Source of the DNA: an uncultured SAR86 cluster bacterium | GTDB taxonomy: Bacteria; Pseudomonadota; Gammaproteobacteria; Magnimaribacterales; D2472 | DNA: 64,000 nt | NCBI GenBank assembly: GCA_902516285.1 | Contig: CABXXT010000003.1 | Location: 1-64,000, forward strand | Direction: 5' to 3' | Shown here: one piece after another, positions 18,856 through 28,559 of the stretch | How the letters are laid out: every line of letters starts with the position of its first letter | Position numbering within the stretch: the stretch's first letter is position 1 | Translations under genes and position numbers: made by a program | The notes under the pieces: generated by a model | Told to the model about the DNA's origin: nothing | What the model saw: the letters and a program-made list of their open reading frames with translations, nothing else | Databases searched by the model: none

Positions 18856-19587
18856 TTATTCAGAGTCGCTAACAGCTGCTACATATATAGCTAAACCAAA
18901 TGCGATTTTATTAATAAAATCAGCATAGTTATAAATTAAGTTTGCGCTAGCCATATCAGCATTAGTTCCGACGCCTACCCAATAACCTATTGGATAGATA
19001 GCCCAACCAATTGTAACAATCCATCTGATTGAGTTGAAAGCACTTTGTGCAGCAGCGTTTCCACTTGCAGCGTTAAGTTTTCCAGCTTCACCAAAGAATA
19101 CCTCAAAAATAATATAACCCCATGCTATTACACCTAGAATACCCATTATATTTTCATTTGCTCCACCAGTTTCACCAACGAAACCAAACACAAGCATTAG
19201 TACAGAAGCACCCAATAGTTTCCAGAATAGACCTGAGCCAACATTAGTACAAACTTTAAGAATTAAGTAAAACTCAATAATTTGAAGTGGTACTGTGATT
19301 AACCAGTCAATATATCTATAGACAGTTGGAGATGTACCAGTATCGACCCAAACTCCTCTCATATATAGATAATGCCAGAATGCTACACCAGTAACTAAAC
19401 CAGCTACTGATAAAGATGTTTTCCACTTACCGTGAACTCTATCTCTTTCTACAAAGAAAAAGACAGTCGCAGCAAGCATAGCAGCAGTTACTAACCAAAA
19501 TGACACTCCGGTCATGTCATTCGTGCTTAAGTCTTGTGCAAAAGCAGGCATAGCAACAGCAGTAGCCAACATTAATAAAAATTTCAT
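18856..19587 (-). CDS. Proteorhodopsin, predicted blue-absorbing proton pump
   Basis: YRYIDWLITVPLQIIEFYLIL (D97, T101, Q105, E108 by GPR numbering), FWHYLYMRG (H75), NYADFINKIAFGLAIY (Schiff-base Lys), signal peptide. Confidence 0.97.
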   Translation of the reverse strand: MKFLLMLATAVAMPAFAQDLSTNDMTGVSFWLVTAAMLAATVFFFVERDRVHGKWKTSLSVAGLVTGVAFWHYLYMRGVWVDTGTSPTVYRYIDWLITVPLQIIEFYLILKVCTNVGSGLFWKLLGASVLMLVFGFVGETGGANENIMGILGVIAWGYIIFEVFFGEAGKLNAASGNAAAQSAFNSIRWIVTIGWAIYPIGYWVGVGTNADMASANLIYNYADFINKIAFGLAIYVAAVSDSE

Positions 19588-19592
19588 ATATA

Positions 19593-19627
19593 ACTCCTTA
19601 TATAAGTAGTAGGAGTAAAATTACTCC
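19593..19627 (-). promoter_or_regulatory. Proteorhodopsin 5' leader with mutually exclusive hairpins (candidate RNA switch)
   Basis: Minus-strand GGAGUA (19622-19627), UACUCCU (19611-19617), AGGAGU including SD (19593-19598): middle element is complementary to either flank. Confidence 0.5.
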
Positions 19628-19636
19628 CCCCCGTTA

Positions 19637-19678
19637 ATATACAACTGTATATGATACCAAAATATCAAAAGGTATCAA
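19637..19678 (-). promoter_or_regulatory. Predicted proteorhodopsin promoter with overlapping dyads
   Basis: Minus strand TTGATA (19673-19678) - 16 nt - TATCAT (19651-19656); inverted repeats GATACC/GGTATC (19653-19658/19671-19676) and ATATAC/GTATAT (19637-19642/19647-19652). Confidence 0.5.
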
Positions 19679-19766
19679 ATTTACTAAAAAATATTGAAAA
19701 AGATGCTTTTTTAAAAATATATATATATTTTGATTAAATGAATTTGTTTAGTATTATTCAATATAT

Positions 19767-20249
19767 ATGAAAGTAGCAATATACCCTGGTTCTTTTGATC
19801 CTATCACTTTTGGTCATATGGATATCATCGATAGGGCATCTGGTCTTTTTGATAAAATTGTAATTGCAATTGCAAAAAGCGAAACCAAAAATCCACTATT
19901 TTCATTAGAAGACAGAATCAAGTTAGCAAAGAATATATATCAAGATAACCAGAAAGTTGATGTAATGGGATTCCCAAGACAATTAACTGTTGACGTTGCA
20001 AAAGAACAAAATGCTTGCGCAATAATAAGAGGCCTTAGAGCTGTTTCAGATTTTGAGTATGAATTCCAATTAGCTACAATGAATAGATCTTTAGCTCCAA
20101 ATATAGAAAGTATCTTTTTAACACCAAAGGAGAGCTTGATATATGTATCATCAAGCTTGATTAAAGAGATATGTGATCTAAAGGGAGATATATCTAAATT
20201 TGTTCATCCCTCTATAGAGAAAGCTTTGAAAGCTAAATTAGGTTCTTAA
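19767..20249 (+). CDS. coaD: Pantetheine-phosphate adenylyltransferase
   Basis: YPGSFDPITFGHMDIIDRA, GLRAVSDFEYEFQLATMNR, YVSSSLIKEI. Confidence 0.97.
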   Translation: MKVAIYPGSFDPITFGHMDIIDRASGLFDKIVIAIAKSETKNPLFSLEDRIKLAKNIYQDNQKVDVMGFPRQLTVDVAKEQNACAIIRGLRAVSDFEYEFQLATMNRSLAPNIESIFLTPKESLIYVSSSLIKEICDLKGDISKFVHPSIEKALKAKLGS

Positions 20250-21055
20250 GATTGACACTTTGAGCAATAGTAAGTAGCTCTTTGCCCAATATTAATTTTT
20301 TTTATCACCTCACCGCAGGACTTGCATGGTTTATCTTCTCTACCATAGACCTTGAGTTTTAACTTAAAATATCCCTCACTTCCGTCAGCTGAATAGAAAT
20401 CATTAAGTGTTGTTCCTCCCATTTTAATTGCATATTTGAGAATTTTTTTTATAGAGCTAACTATTGCAGCACATTCATCAAGATTAATATTTCTTGATAT
20501 TTTTGTTGGTTTTACTTTTGCCAAGAACAAGCTCTCAGATGCATATATATTTCCAACTCCAACAACTTTTTTTTGATCCATTATTAATTTTTTTATATTT
20601 AAATTACTATCTTTTGAAAGACCGTATAAATATTCCTTATTAAAAGATCTAGACAATGGCTCAACACCCAATGAAGATAGCAAGAAATGAGAATTTATAT
20701 CATCTATTAAATGAATTGACCCAAATCTTCTGGGATCGTTGTATATAATTTTAAAATCTTTAAATATCAACTCCGCATGGTCATGCTTTTTAAAGAAATT
20801 ATCTTTTGATTTTTGTATCCTTAGCTTACCAGACATACCTAAATGTATTATTAGATATTTTGAATTAAAATTAATAATAATATATTTGGCACGCCTGCTA
20901 ATTGTTTTTATGAATTTATCTCTTAAGATTTTCTCTATCTTGGAATCAACCTTCCATCTCAGATTAGGATTGTGAATTATAATTTTTTTTAAATAAGAGC
21001 CTTCAAAATTCTTTATAGCTCTAACGGTTGTTTCAACCTCAGGCAGTTCAGGCAT
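20246..21055 (-). CDS. mutM: Formamidopyrimidine-DNA glycosylase
   Basis: MPELPEVETTVRAI N-terminus, HLGMSGKLRI, VGVGNIYASESLF, C-terminal zinc finger CKSCGEVIKK...RATYYCSKCQ. Confidence 0.97.
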   Translation of the reverse strand: MPELPEVETTVRAIKNFEGSYLKKIIIHNPNLRWKVDSKIEKILRDKFIKTISRRAKYIIINFNSKYLIIHLGMSGKLRIQKSKDNFFKKHDHAELIFKDFKIIYNDPRRFGSIHLIDDINSHFLLSSLGVEPLSRSFNKEYLYGLSKDSNLNIKKLIMDQKKVVGVGNIYASESLFLAKVKPTKISRNINLDECAAIVSSIKKILKYAIKMGGTTLNDFYSADGSEGYFKLKLKVYGREDKPCKSCGEVIKKINIGQRATYYCSKCQS

Positions 21056-21058
21056 GAA

Positions 21059-22393
21059 TTATTTAAGTAAGCTATTAATTTCAATAATATCGTTAGGGTC
21101 AATTGTTCCAGCAGCAAGTGCCAGCCTAAGATTAGCAAGAATATAATCATACTTTGCATTTGCTAGATTTTTTTCAGCACTATACAAATTCTTTTCAGCT
21201 TGTAAAAGGTCAACAATATTTCTAGTACCTACCTTGTACCCAACTTGAGTAGCTTCGAGCGCACTGGTTGCAGATACAACTGCTTGTTTTTGTGCAGTGA
21301 CATTTGCTACCAAAGTAACAACATTTGAGAATTGAGATCTTACTTCTTGAATTATTCTTCTCTCTGTAAACAATGTATTTTCATCGGCCTGATTGTACTG
21401 AGAATATGCTTGTTTTCTTCTTGAGTTAACTGCTCCACCCTGAAAAAGAGGCATACTTAATTGAATAGAATAATTCCTTCTACCAGTAACAGCTGGCACT
21501 GGTATACCTTGCCCATTAATGCTAAAACCCTCATAGTTAAATTGATTTGTTTCAGACTCAGAACCAGAGCCAACAATATCTATTTTTGGTAAGTGATTTG
21601 ATGCGGCACTTCTGGCATTACTTTTTGCAGCATCTCTTTGAAGATATGCAGACTTAAGTTGAAAATTGTTTTTTAAGGCCATTTCCACCCATTTTTCTTT
21701 TGAATTAGGAAAAGGCTCAGAGATTTCTATTTCATCACCCAATTCGTTTAGTGAAAATATCTCTCTCCCAATTAAAGCATTGAGTGCCTCTCTAGATGAA
21801 AATAGATTTCCTTCATTACTTATTCTTGAAGCTTTGCTAAGGTCATATGCAAGTTGGGCTTCTTGAACACCAGTTATTGCTGAAAGACCCACCTCAAATC
21901 TTTGTTGAGCCTGATCAAGTTGTTTCTTTATAGCTTTTTCTTCTGAAATGGATGCATTTAAATTATCTATAGCTCTCAAAACTCCAAAATAAAGTTCAGC
22001 TGTCCTTAAAAGCAAATTTTGTTGCTCGAAAGCAAAGTCTGCCTCAGCAGCATTTGTTAGAGATTTAGACCTTTTAAAGTTAAACCAAGTATCAAGTCTA
22101 AAAAGTGGTTGAGAAACTCTTGCGTTTGTAGAAAATGAATTGTACTCCTGCTGCAACTCATCATTTTGATAATACTCATTCCAATTTGTTGACCCGCTTA
22201 AAGTTATGCTTGGAAGTAATGCCGCCCTTCCTTGAACAAGGATTTGTTTATCTGCTAAGTAGGAATATTCAGCTGCTCTATAAGTTGGATCGTTCTCAAG
22301 TGCTTCATTATAAATATCTAAAATATTTTCAGAATTTACAGCCATACTTATAAAAAATATTAAGCAAGTTTTAATATTAATTTTGTTATTCAT
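21059..22393 (-). CDS. tolC: TolC family outer-membrane efflux protein
   Basis: Signal peptide, DIYNEALENDPTYRAAEY, QRFEVGLSAITGVQEAQ, GYKVGTRNIVDLLQAEKNLYSAEKNLANAKYDYI. Confidence 0.93.
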   Translation of the reverse strand: MNNKINIKTCLIFFISMAVNSENILDIYNEALENDPTYRAAEYSYLADKQILVQGRAALLPSITLSGSTNWNEYYQNDELQQEYNSFSTNARVSQPLFRLDTWFNFKRSKSLTNAAEADFAFEQQNLLLRTAELYFGVLRAIDNLNASISEEKAIKKQLDQAQQRFEVGLSAITGVQEAQLAYDLSKASRISNEGNLFSSREALNALIGREIFSLNELGDEIEISEPFPNSKEKWVEMALKNNFQLKSAYLQRDAAKSNARSAASNHLPKIDIVGSGSESETNQFNYEGFSINGQGIPVPAVTGRRNYSIQLSMPLFQGGAVNSRRKQAYSQYNQADENTLFTERRIIQEVRSQFSNVVTLVANVTAQKQAVVSATSALEATQVGYKVGTRNIVDLLQAEKNLYSAEKNLANAKYDYILANLRLALAAGTIDPNDIIEINSLLK

Positions 22394-22604
22394 GTATATA
22401 TTCTATCTTATTTAAATGTATGCGGTGTTTACATTATAGTATTTAATAAACTTTGCAATAAACATAAGCTAAAGTTTTGTCTAAAAGTTTAAATAACACC
22501 TTTTTTTTGAATCTTTGGAGTAGAATAAGAATTATTACAAAAACTTTTATGAAAAATTATAATAAAAAAAGTTTTTTACAAATTAATTCATAAGGCAAAC
22601 TAAA

Positions 22605-24497
22605 TTGGCCAAGAATACATACGACTCAAAAGCAATAGAGGTTCTCTCCGGTCTTGATCCTGTAAAAAAAAGACCAGGTATGTACACCGACACATCTTGC
22701 CCAAATCATTTAATTCAAGAAGTCCTTGATAACTCTATCGATGAGGCAATTGCAGGGCATTGCTCCAACATAAAAATTAAAATTCACAAAGATGGAAATA
22801 TTCAAATTGCAGATGATGGAAGGGGAATGCCGGTTGATATTCATCCTGAGCATAAAGTAAGCGGCGTTGAATTAATCTTATGCAAGCTTCATGCAGGTGC
22901 TAAATTTTCTGGAGAGGAATATAATTTTTCTGGTGGACTTCACGGAGTAGGTGTATCTGTTGTGAATGCTTTATCTGAGAACCTTCAAGTCAATATCAAG
23001 CGAGATTCAAAAGATCATGAGATGTCATTTAATAATGGCGACAAAAAAAATGAACTAAGAATTGTAGGCGACGTTGGAATTCGTAATACTGGTACCACTA
23101 TCAAATTTAAGCCTAACGAAAAATATTTTGAGTCGGTCGAAATTAAAGTAAAAGAACTAAAACATTTATTAAAAGCAAAAGCTGTTCTTTGTCCTGGACT
23201 AACCATCGATTTTCACTATGAAAAAAAGAAAGAAAAAATAAAATGGTTTTATGAGGATGGATTAAAAAGTTATCTTGATGATGTATCTGAAGGCATTGAT
23301 TTAATTTTAGAAGAGTCTATCTTATCGTCCAAGAATTCAGACACTCAGGAAGTTGAATTTGTAATAAATTGGTCTGAAAAACCCTCAAAAAATAAATTAG
23401 AAGAAACTTATGTAAATTTAATTCCTACGCCTCTAGGCGGATCCCACTTAAATGGGTTTAAATCAGGTTTATTAGAGTCATTAAAAGAATTTTGTGAATA
23501 CAGAAGCCTTTTACCAAAAGGATTAAAGCTAAACGCAGATGACGTTATAAGCAACGCAATATTTGTTATTTCTTCAAAAATGCAAAATCCTCAGTTTGCA
23601 GGCCAAACTAAAGAACGTCTTGACTCTAAAGATCATATGACGTTTGTTTCAAGTGCAACAAAAGATATTTTAAGTATTTGGCTAAATAAACATACTGAAG
23701 AAGGTGAGAAAATTGCTGAGCTTGCAATTATGTCTGCTCAAACAAGAATAAAAGCTTCAAGCATTGTTGAAAGAAAGAAAACTTTTAAGGGTCCTGCTTT
23801 GCCGGGAAAACTATCGGATTGTAATAGCGAGGATTTAAATGAAACAGAACTATTTTTAGTTGAAGGTGATTCTGCTGGAGGGTCTGCAAAGCAAGCTCGA
23901 GAAAGATCTTTTCAAGCAATAATGCCACTTAGAGGAAAAATTCTTAATACATGGGATTTGGAAAGCCAAGAAATTATCAAGTCTCAAGAAATAAAAAACT
24001 TATCTACAGCAATAGGTGTGTTGCCTGGAAGTTCTGATATTACCTCACTAAGGTATGGAAAAATTTGTATTTTAGCTGATGCCGACTCTGATGGGCTTCA
24101 TATAGCAACTCTTCTTTGCGCTCTGTTTTTAAGGCATTTTAAATCCTTGGTTAATGAAGGAAGAATTTTTATTGCTATGCCACCACTATTTAGAATTGAC
24201 TGTGGTAAGGAGGTCCTATACGCGTTAGATGAAAAACATAAAGATAATGTTGTAAAGGAATTCAAAGCTAAAAAAGGAAAACCTAAAATTAATATCCAAA
24301 GGTTTAAAGGACTTGGCGAAATGAACCCGTCTCAACTAAGAGAAACTGTTATGGATCCGCAAACAAGACAATTAGTTAGGTTATCAATTTCAGCAACTGA
24401 TAATGCAAATGCAATGATGGATCTTTTGTTGTCAAAGAAAAATGCACCTGCAAGAAAAGAATGGTTAGAAAAGAAAGGATCATTAGTTAGAATATAA
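22605..24497 (+). CDS. parE: DNA topoisomerase IV subunit B (TTG start)
   Basis: [76 protein letters not shown]; followed by parC. Confidence 0.95.
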   Translation: MAKNTYDSKAIEVLSGLDPVKKRPGMYTDTSCPNHLIQEVLDNSIDEAIAGHCSNIKIKIHKDGNIQIADDGRGMPVDIHPEHKVSGVELILCKLHAGAKFSGEEYNFSGGLHGVGVSVVNALSENLQVNIKRDSKDHEMSFNNGDKKNELRIVGDVGIRNTGTTIKFKPNEKYFESVEIKVKELKHLLKAKAVLCPGLTIDFHYEKKKEKIKWFYEDGLKSYLDDVSEGIDLILEESILSSKNSDTQEVEFVINWSEKPSKNKLEETYVNLIPTPLGGSHLNGFKSGLLESLKEFCEYRSLLPKGLKLNADDVISNAIFVISSKMQNPQFAGQTKERLDSKDHMTFVSSATKDILSIWLNKHTEEGEKIAELAIMSAQTRIKASSIVERKKTFKGPALPGKLSDCNSEDLNETELFLVEGDSAGGSAKQARERSFQAIMPLRGKILNTWDLESQEIIKSQEIKNLSTAIGVLPGSSDITSLRYGKICILADADSDGLHIATLLCALFLRHFKSLVNEGRIFIAMPPLFRIDCGKEVLYALDEKHKDNVVKEFKAKKGKPKINIQRFKGLGEMNPSQLRETVMDPQTRQLVRLSISATDNANAMMDLLLSKKNAPARKEWLEKKGSLVRI

Positions 24498-24502
24498 AAA
24501 TT

Positions 24503-26749
24503 ATGTCTAGAGAAGAAATTAATTCTATAAGTTTAAAAAAGTATGCTGAAGAGTCCTACTTAAACTATGCGATGTATGTGATTCTTGATAGAGCTTTGCC
24601 TAACGTGGGAGACGGACTTAAGCCAGTTCAAAGAAGAATTTTGTATGCTATGTCGGAGCTAGGCTTAGATGCATCTTCAAAATACAAAAAATCTGCAAGA
24701 ACAGTAGGAGATGTAATTGGTAAATTTCACCCTCATGGAGATAGTGCTGCATACGAAGCAATGGTTTTAATGGCACAAAATTTCTCATTTAAATATCCTT
24801 TGGTAGATGGACAAGGCAATTGGGGATCCCAAGATGATCCTAAGTCATTTGCAGCGATGAGATACACTGAATCTAAGCTTACAAATTTTGCAAACTTATT
24901 AATTTCTGAATTAAAACTTGGCACAGTTGACTGGCAAGCTAATTTTGATGGATCTCTTCTAGAGCCAATTATTTTCCCATCAAAGATACCCTCTATTTTA
25001 CTTAATGGAACATCAGGAATTGCTGTAGGTATGGCAACAGATATACCGTCTCATAATATTAATGAAATCATTGATGCAACAATAAAAATTCTTGAAGAAC
25101 CTAAAACATCTCTCAAAGAAATTCTCAAAATAATAAAAGGGCCAGACTTTTCAAATGAGTCTCCAGTAATAATTAATAGTGAAGAGCTTGAGGAAATGTA
25201 TTCTTCTGGTAGAGGTGGATTTAAGATCCAGGCAAAATGGCAGCAAGAGAAGAATTCAATAATTATTGATTCTTTGCCTTATCAAGCCTCTGGATCAAAA
25301 ATACTCGAACAAATTGCAGAACAAATGCAGAACAAAAAGCTTCCTATGGTAGTAGACCTCGCTGACGAAGGAGACCATGAATATCCGGTTAGGCTAGTAA
25401 TAACTCTTAAATCTAACAGAGTGAATGCAGATGACTTGATGAATCATCTTTTTGCATCCACCGATCTACAAAAAAATTATAGAACAAATATGAATCTTAT
25501 TTCACTTAAAGGTGGACCTAAGGTATTTGCATTAATTGATTTGTTGAAGGAGTGGTTGGTATTTCGAAAAAATACTGTTAAAAGGAAATTAGAACATAGA
25601 CTTGATCAAGTAAATGATAGGCTTCATATCCTGGAAGGATTGTTACTAATATTCATTGATATTGATAAAGTGATAAAAATAATTAGAAAATCTGATGAAC
25701 CAAAAAAAGATTTGATTAAAAATTTTAAGTTATCAAAAATTCAAGCAAATGCTATTTTAGAGATAAAGCTTAGACAATTAGCCAAGCTAGAGCAAATAAA
25801 ACTCGAAGATGAAAAGAAAAATCTCACCACTGAACAAAATGAAATTGAAAAGGTATTAAAATCAAAAACAAGATTAAAGACCCTTATAAAAAAAGAATTA
25901 AATGAAATAAAAGAAAACTTCGGTGAAGATAGAAAATCACCAATAATTGCTTCTTCCGCAGCAAAGATTTTTTCTGAAGAAGAAACCATTATCACTGAAT
26001 CTATTACTGTTGTTCTCTCTAAGGCTGGGTGGATAAGAAGTGCAAAAGGACACGATATAGATCCAAATTCATTGTCATACAGAGGTGATGATTCTTTACA
26101 AGATTTTGCAAGAGGAAAAAGTAATCAAATCACTGTTTTCATAGATTCCAACGGAAAAGCATATTCTATTCCAAGTCACTCGTTGCCATCAGCAAGAGGA
26201 ATGGGAGAGCCGATTACTGGCAGATTGAGTGCTGATTCAGGAGTTCAATTTATTTCATCTGTTATAGGAAATGATGAAAGTAGATTCTTAATAATGAATA
26301 CGGCTGGTTATGGCTACATTTCGGAATACAAAAACATGATTTCAAACAAGAAGACTGGAAGGGCTTTTATGAAATTACCAGAAAATGCAAAAATGTTAAA
26401 AGCAATTCCTATAAAAGAAGATCACAGCTATATTGCAGCAGTTTCAAACATCGGAAAACTATTAATTTTTGAATTAAAAGAATTACCAGTCTTAGGAAAA
26501 GGAAAAGGAAACAAAATTATAAATATTCCAAAAGACAAATTAAAAGCAGGCGAAGAATTTATGGCTCATGCGCAAGTTCTTTCAGATGATAGCTCTTTAA
26601 TGATTGAAGTAGGAAAAAGATCAGTAACATTAAAACCAAAAGACTGGCAACAATACATTTTATCAAGAGCTAAACGAGGTAAAAAAGTTGGCAAATTAAT
26701 AAATATTGAGAGATTAACCGAAGTGGTTAATAATTCTGATAATAACTAA
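24503..26749 (+). CDS. parC: DNA topoisomerase IV subunit A
   Basis: [66 protein letters not shown]. Confidence 0.96.
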   Translation: MSREEINSISLKKYAEESYLNYAMYVILDRALPNVGDGLKPVQRRILYAMSELGLDASSKYKKSARTVGDVIGKFHPHGDSAAYEAMVLMAQNFSFKYPLVDGQGNWGSQDDPKSFAAMRYTESKLTNFANLLISELKLGTVDWQANFDGSLLEPIIFPSKIPSILLNGTSGIAVGMATDIPSHNINEIIDATIKILEEPKTSLKEILKIIKGPDFSNESPVIINSEELEEMYSSGRGGFKIQAKWQQEKNSIIIDSLPYQASGSKILEQIAEQMQNKKLPMVVDLADEGDHEYPVRLVITLKSNRVNADDLMNHLFASTDLQKNYRTNMNLISLKGGPKVFALIDLLKEWLVFRKNTVKRKLEHRLDQVNDRLHILEGLLLIFIDIDKVIKIIRKSDEPKKDLIKNFKLSKIQANAILEIKLRQLAKLEQIKLEDEKKNLTTEQNEIEKVLKSKTRLKTLIKKELNEIKENFGEDRKSPIIASSAAKIFSEEETIITESITVVLSKAGWIRSAKGHDIDPNSLSYRGDDSLQDFARGKSNQITVFIDSNGKAYSIPSHSLPSARGMGEPITGRLSADSGVQFISSVIGNDESRFLIMNTAGYGYISEYKNMISNKKTGRAFMKLPENAKMLKAIPIKEDHSYIAAVSNIGKLLIFELKELPVLGKGKGNKIINIPKDKLKAGEEFMAHAQVLSDDSSLMIEVGKRSVTLKPKDWQQYILSRAKRGKKVGKLINIERLTEVVNNSDNN

Positions 26750-26769
26750 AATTCAAAAGGTTCTTTAAA

Positions 26770-27258
26770 TTGGTTTCAGTTCAAAAAAATAATGAATCAA
26801 GCTATTTAATTCTATTAAGTCCAAATAGCTCACTGGAGGGGAAGTATAGGTTACTTTTTTTATTAAGCATCACAATTATTTGTGGTGGCATTGGAATTAT
26901 ATTTTTCTTTCTGGGCGCCTCGCTGATATTGCCATTTGCAGGTCTTGAATTAACAATTTTATTTATTGCATTCTATTTAAGTTTTAGATGGAGCAGTAAA
27001 AAAGAGAAAATTTATATATCTGAAGAGATTGTTAAAATAGAAAAAGGCTTTAATAAAGCAGACTATTTATGGAAAGAATTTAGGACATTCACATCATTTA
27101 ATATAGAAAAAGATAAAAATAAATCTCTTAAACTTAGTTTTAGATCTAAAGGTGAAAATGTCTTTGTTGGAGATTTTCTTAATGATGACGATAAAGTACT
27201 TCTTAAAGATGCTGTTAGAGACATCATAGATGAACTTAATTCAAAAAGTTTTAACTAA
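26770..27258 (+). CDS. DUF2244 family membrane protein (TTG start)
   Basis: 162 aa with two central TM helices and NSSLEGKYRLLFLL / LPFAGLELTILFIAFYLSFRW pattern. Confidence 0.7.
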   Translation: MVSVQKNNESSYLILLSPNSSLEGKYRLLFLLSITIICGGIGIIFFFLGASLILPFAGLELTILFIAFYLSFRWSSKKEKIYISEEIVKIEKGFNKADYLWKEFRTFTSFNIEKDKNKSLKLSFRSKGENVFVGDFLNDDDKVLLKDAVRDIIDELNSKSFN

Positions 27259-28507
27259 TCCAGGGAGTTAACTTCTTTCTAACTTCAATTAGCTTTAATT
27301 CGATGACAGAGGGTACTCCTACTCTATATTTTGGGTATGCTTCACCAACTATAAGAGGCTTTAGATAATCGATACATTTATTTGTTACATCAAAACCATT
27401 TTTTGATATGAAAGATTTTGGCAATTTTTTTTCTACATTTGCTATCTTTGATAGAGGCGCTGGCTTTATTTTCCATGAATATTTAGGACTCTTCCCCCTT
27501 ATAATTACTGGCATTACTCCATTCATACCTTTGATTGCGTATCTTACTGCATGAATTCCGACAGCCTCAGCATGAAGAAGATCTGTTTTAGAGGCTATAT
27601 GTCTTGCACTCCTTTGCAGGTAATCAGAAACTGCCCAATGATTTTTTAATTTTAATTTATTCGAAATTAGTGATCCTAAATATGGTGCAACACCTCCTAG
27701 TTGAACATGACCAAAAGCATCTTTTGATTCTGATTCAGCAAGAAATTTTCCTTTATTGTTTTTAACTCCTTCAGAGGAAACTACTACACAATAACCATGG
27801 AGCTCAACAATTTTTTTAACTCTGTTTAAAAATTTTTTTTGATTAAAAATAACTTCGGGTAACAAAATTATGTGAGGAGCATCGTTCTTTTTTGATCTGG
27901 CAAGAGCTGATGATGCCGCCATCCAGCCAGCATTTCTGCCCATCACTTCTAAAATAAATACCTTAGTTGATGTTGCCGACATAGACGCAACATCTAAAGA
28001 TGCTTCTAATGTTGAGGTCGCAATATATTTTGCAGCTGAACCAAAACCGGGACAACAGTCAGTTATTGCTAAATCATTATCAACTGTTTTAGGTATTGCA
28101 ATACAGCTTATTGGATAACCCAGTTTTTTACTAATTTGAGAAACTTTATGTGCAGTATCTGCAGAATCATTTCCTCCATTATAAAAAAAATATCCAATAT
28201 CATGAGCTTTAAAGACTTCAACCAAACGTTGATACTCTTTTTTATTTTCATCCAAACTTTTTAATTTAACTCTACAGGATCCAAAAGCACCACCTGGTCT
28301 ATTTTTTAGTGATTTAATTGCAGATAAACTTTCCTTTGAAGTATCAATAAGTTCTTCTCTGAGCGCTCCTAAAATGCCGTTTTTTCCTGCAAAGACTTTA
28401 CCTATTTTTGATTTATGTTTTTTTGTTTCCAATATTAAAGCTGCGGCAGTTGCATTTATAACAGATGTGACCCCACCAGATTGGGCATAAAATGCGTTTT
28501 TTTTCAT
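27251..28507 (-). CDS. PPi-dependent 6-phosphofructokinase (start corrected to ATG 28507)
   Basis: YNGGNDSADTA (GGNDS) and PKTVDNDLAITDCCPGFGSAAKY; GGAG Shine-Dalgarno upstream of 28507. Confidence 0.9.
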   Translation of the reverse strand: MKKNAFYAQSGGVTSVINATAAALILETKKHKSKIGKVFAGKNGILGALREELIDTSKESLSAIKSLKNRPGGAFGSCRVKLKSLDENKKEYQRLVEVFKAHDIGYFFYNGGNDSADTAHKVSQISKKLGYPISCIAIPKTVDNDLAITDCCPGFGSAAKYIATSTLEASLDVASMSATSTKVFILEVMGRNAGWMAASSALARSKKNDAPHIILLPEVIFNQKKFLNRVKKIVELHGYCVVVSSEGVKNNKGKFLAESESKDAFGHVQLGGVAPYLGSLISNKLKLKNHWAVSDYLQRSARHIASKTDLLHAEAVGIHAVRYAIKGMNGVMPVIIRGKSPKYSWKIKPAPLSKIANVEKKLPKSFISKNGFDVTNKCIDYLKPLIVGEAYPKYRVGVPSVIELKLIEVRKKLTPWIS

Positions 28508-28559
28508 TATTTCTCCACTAATGCTTTGAATAAAATACAACTATCGTATTATAACTAAT

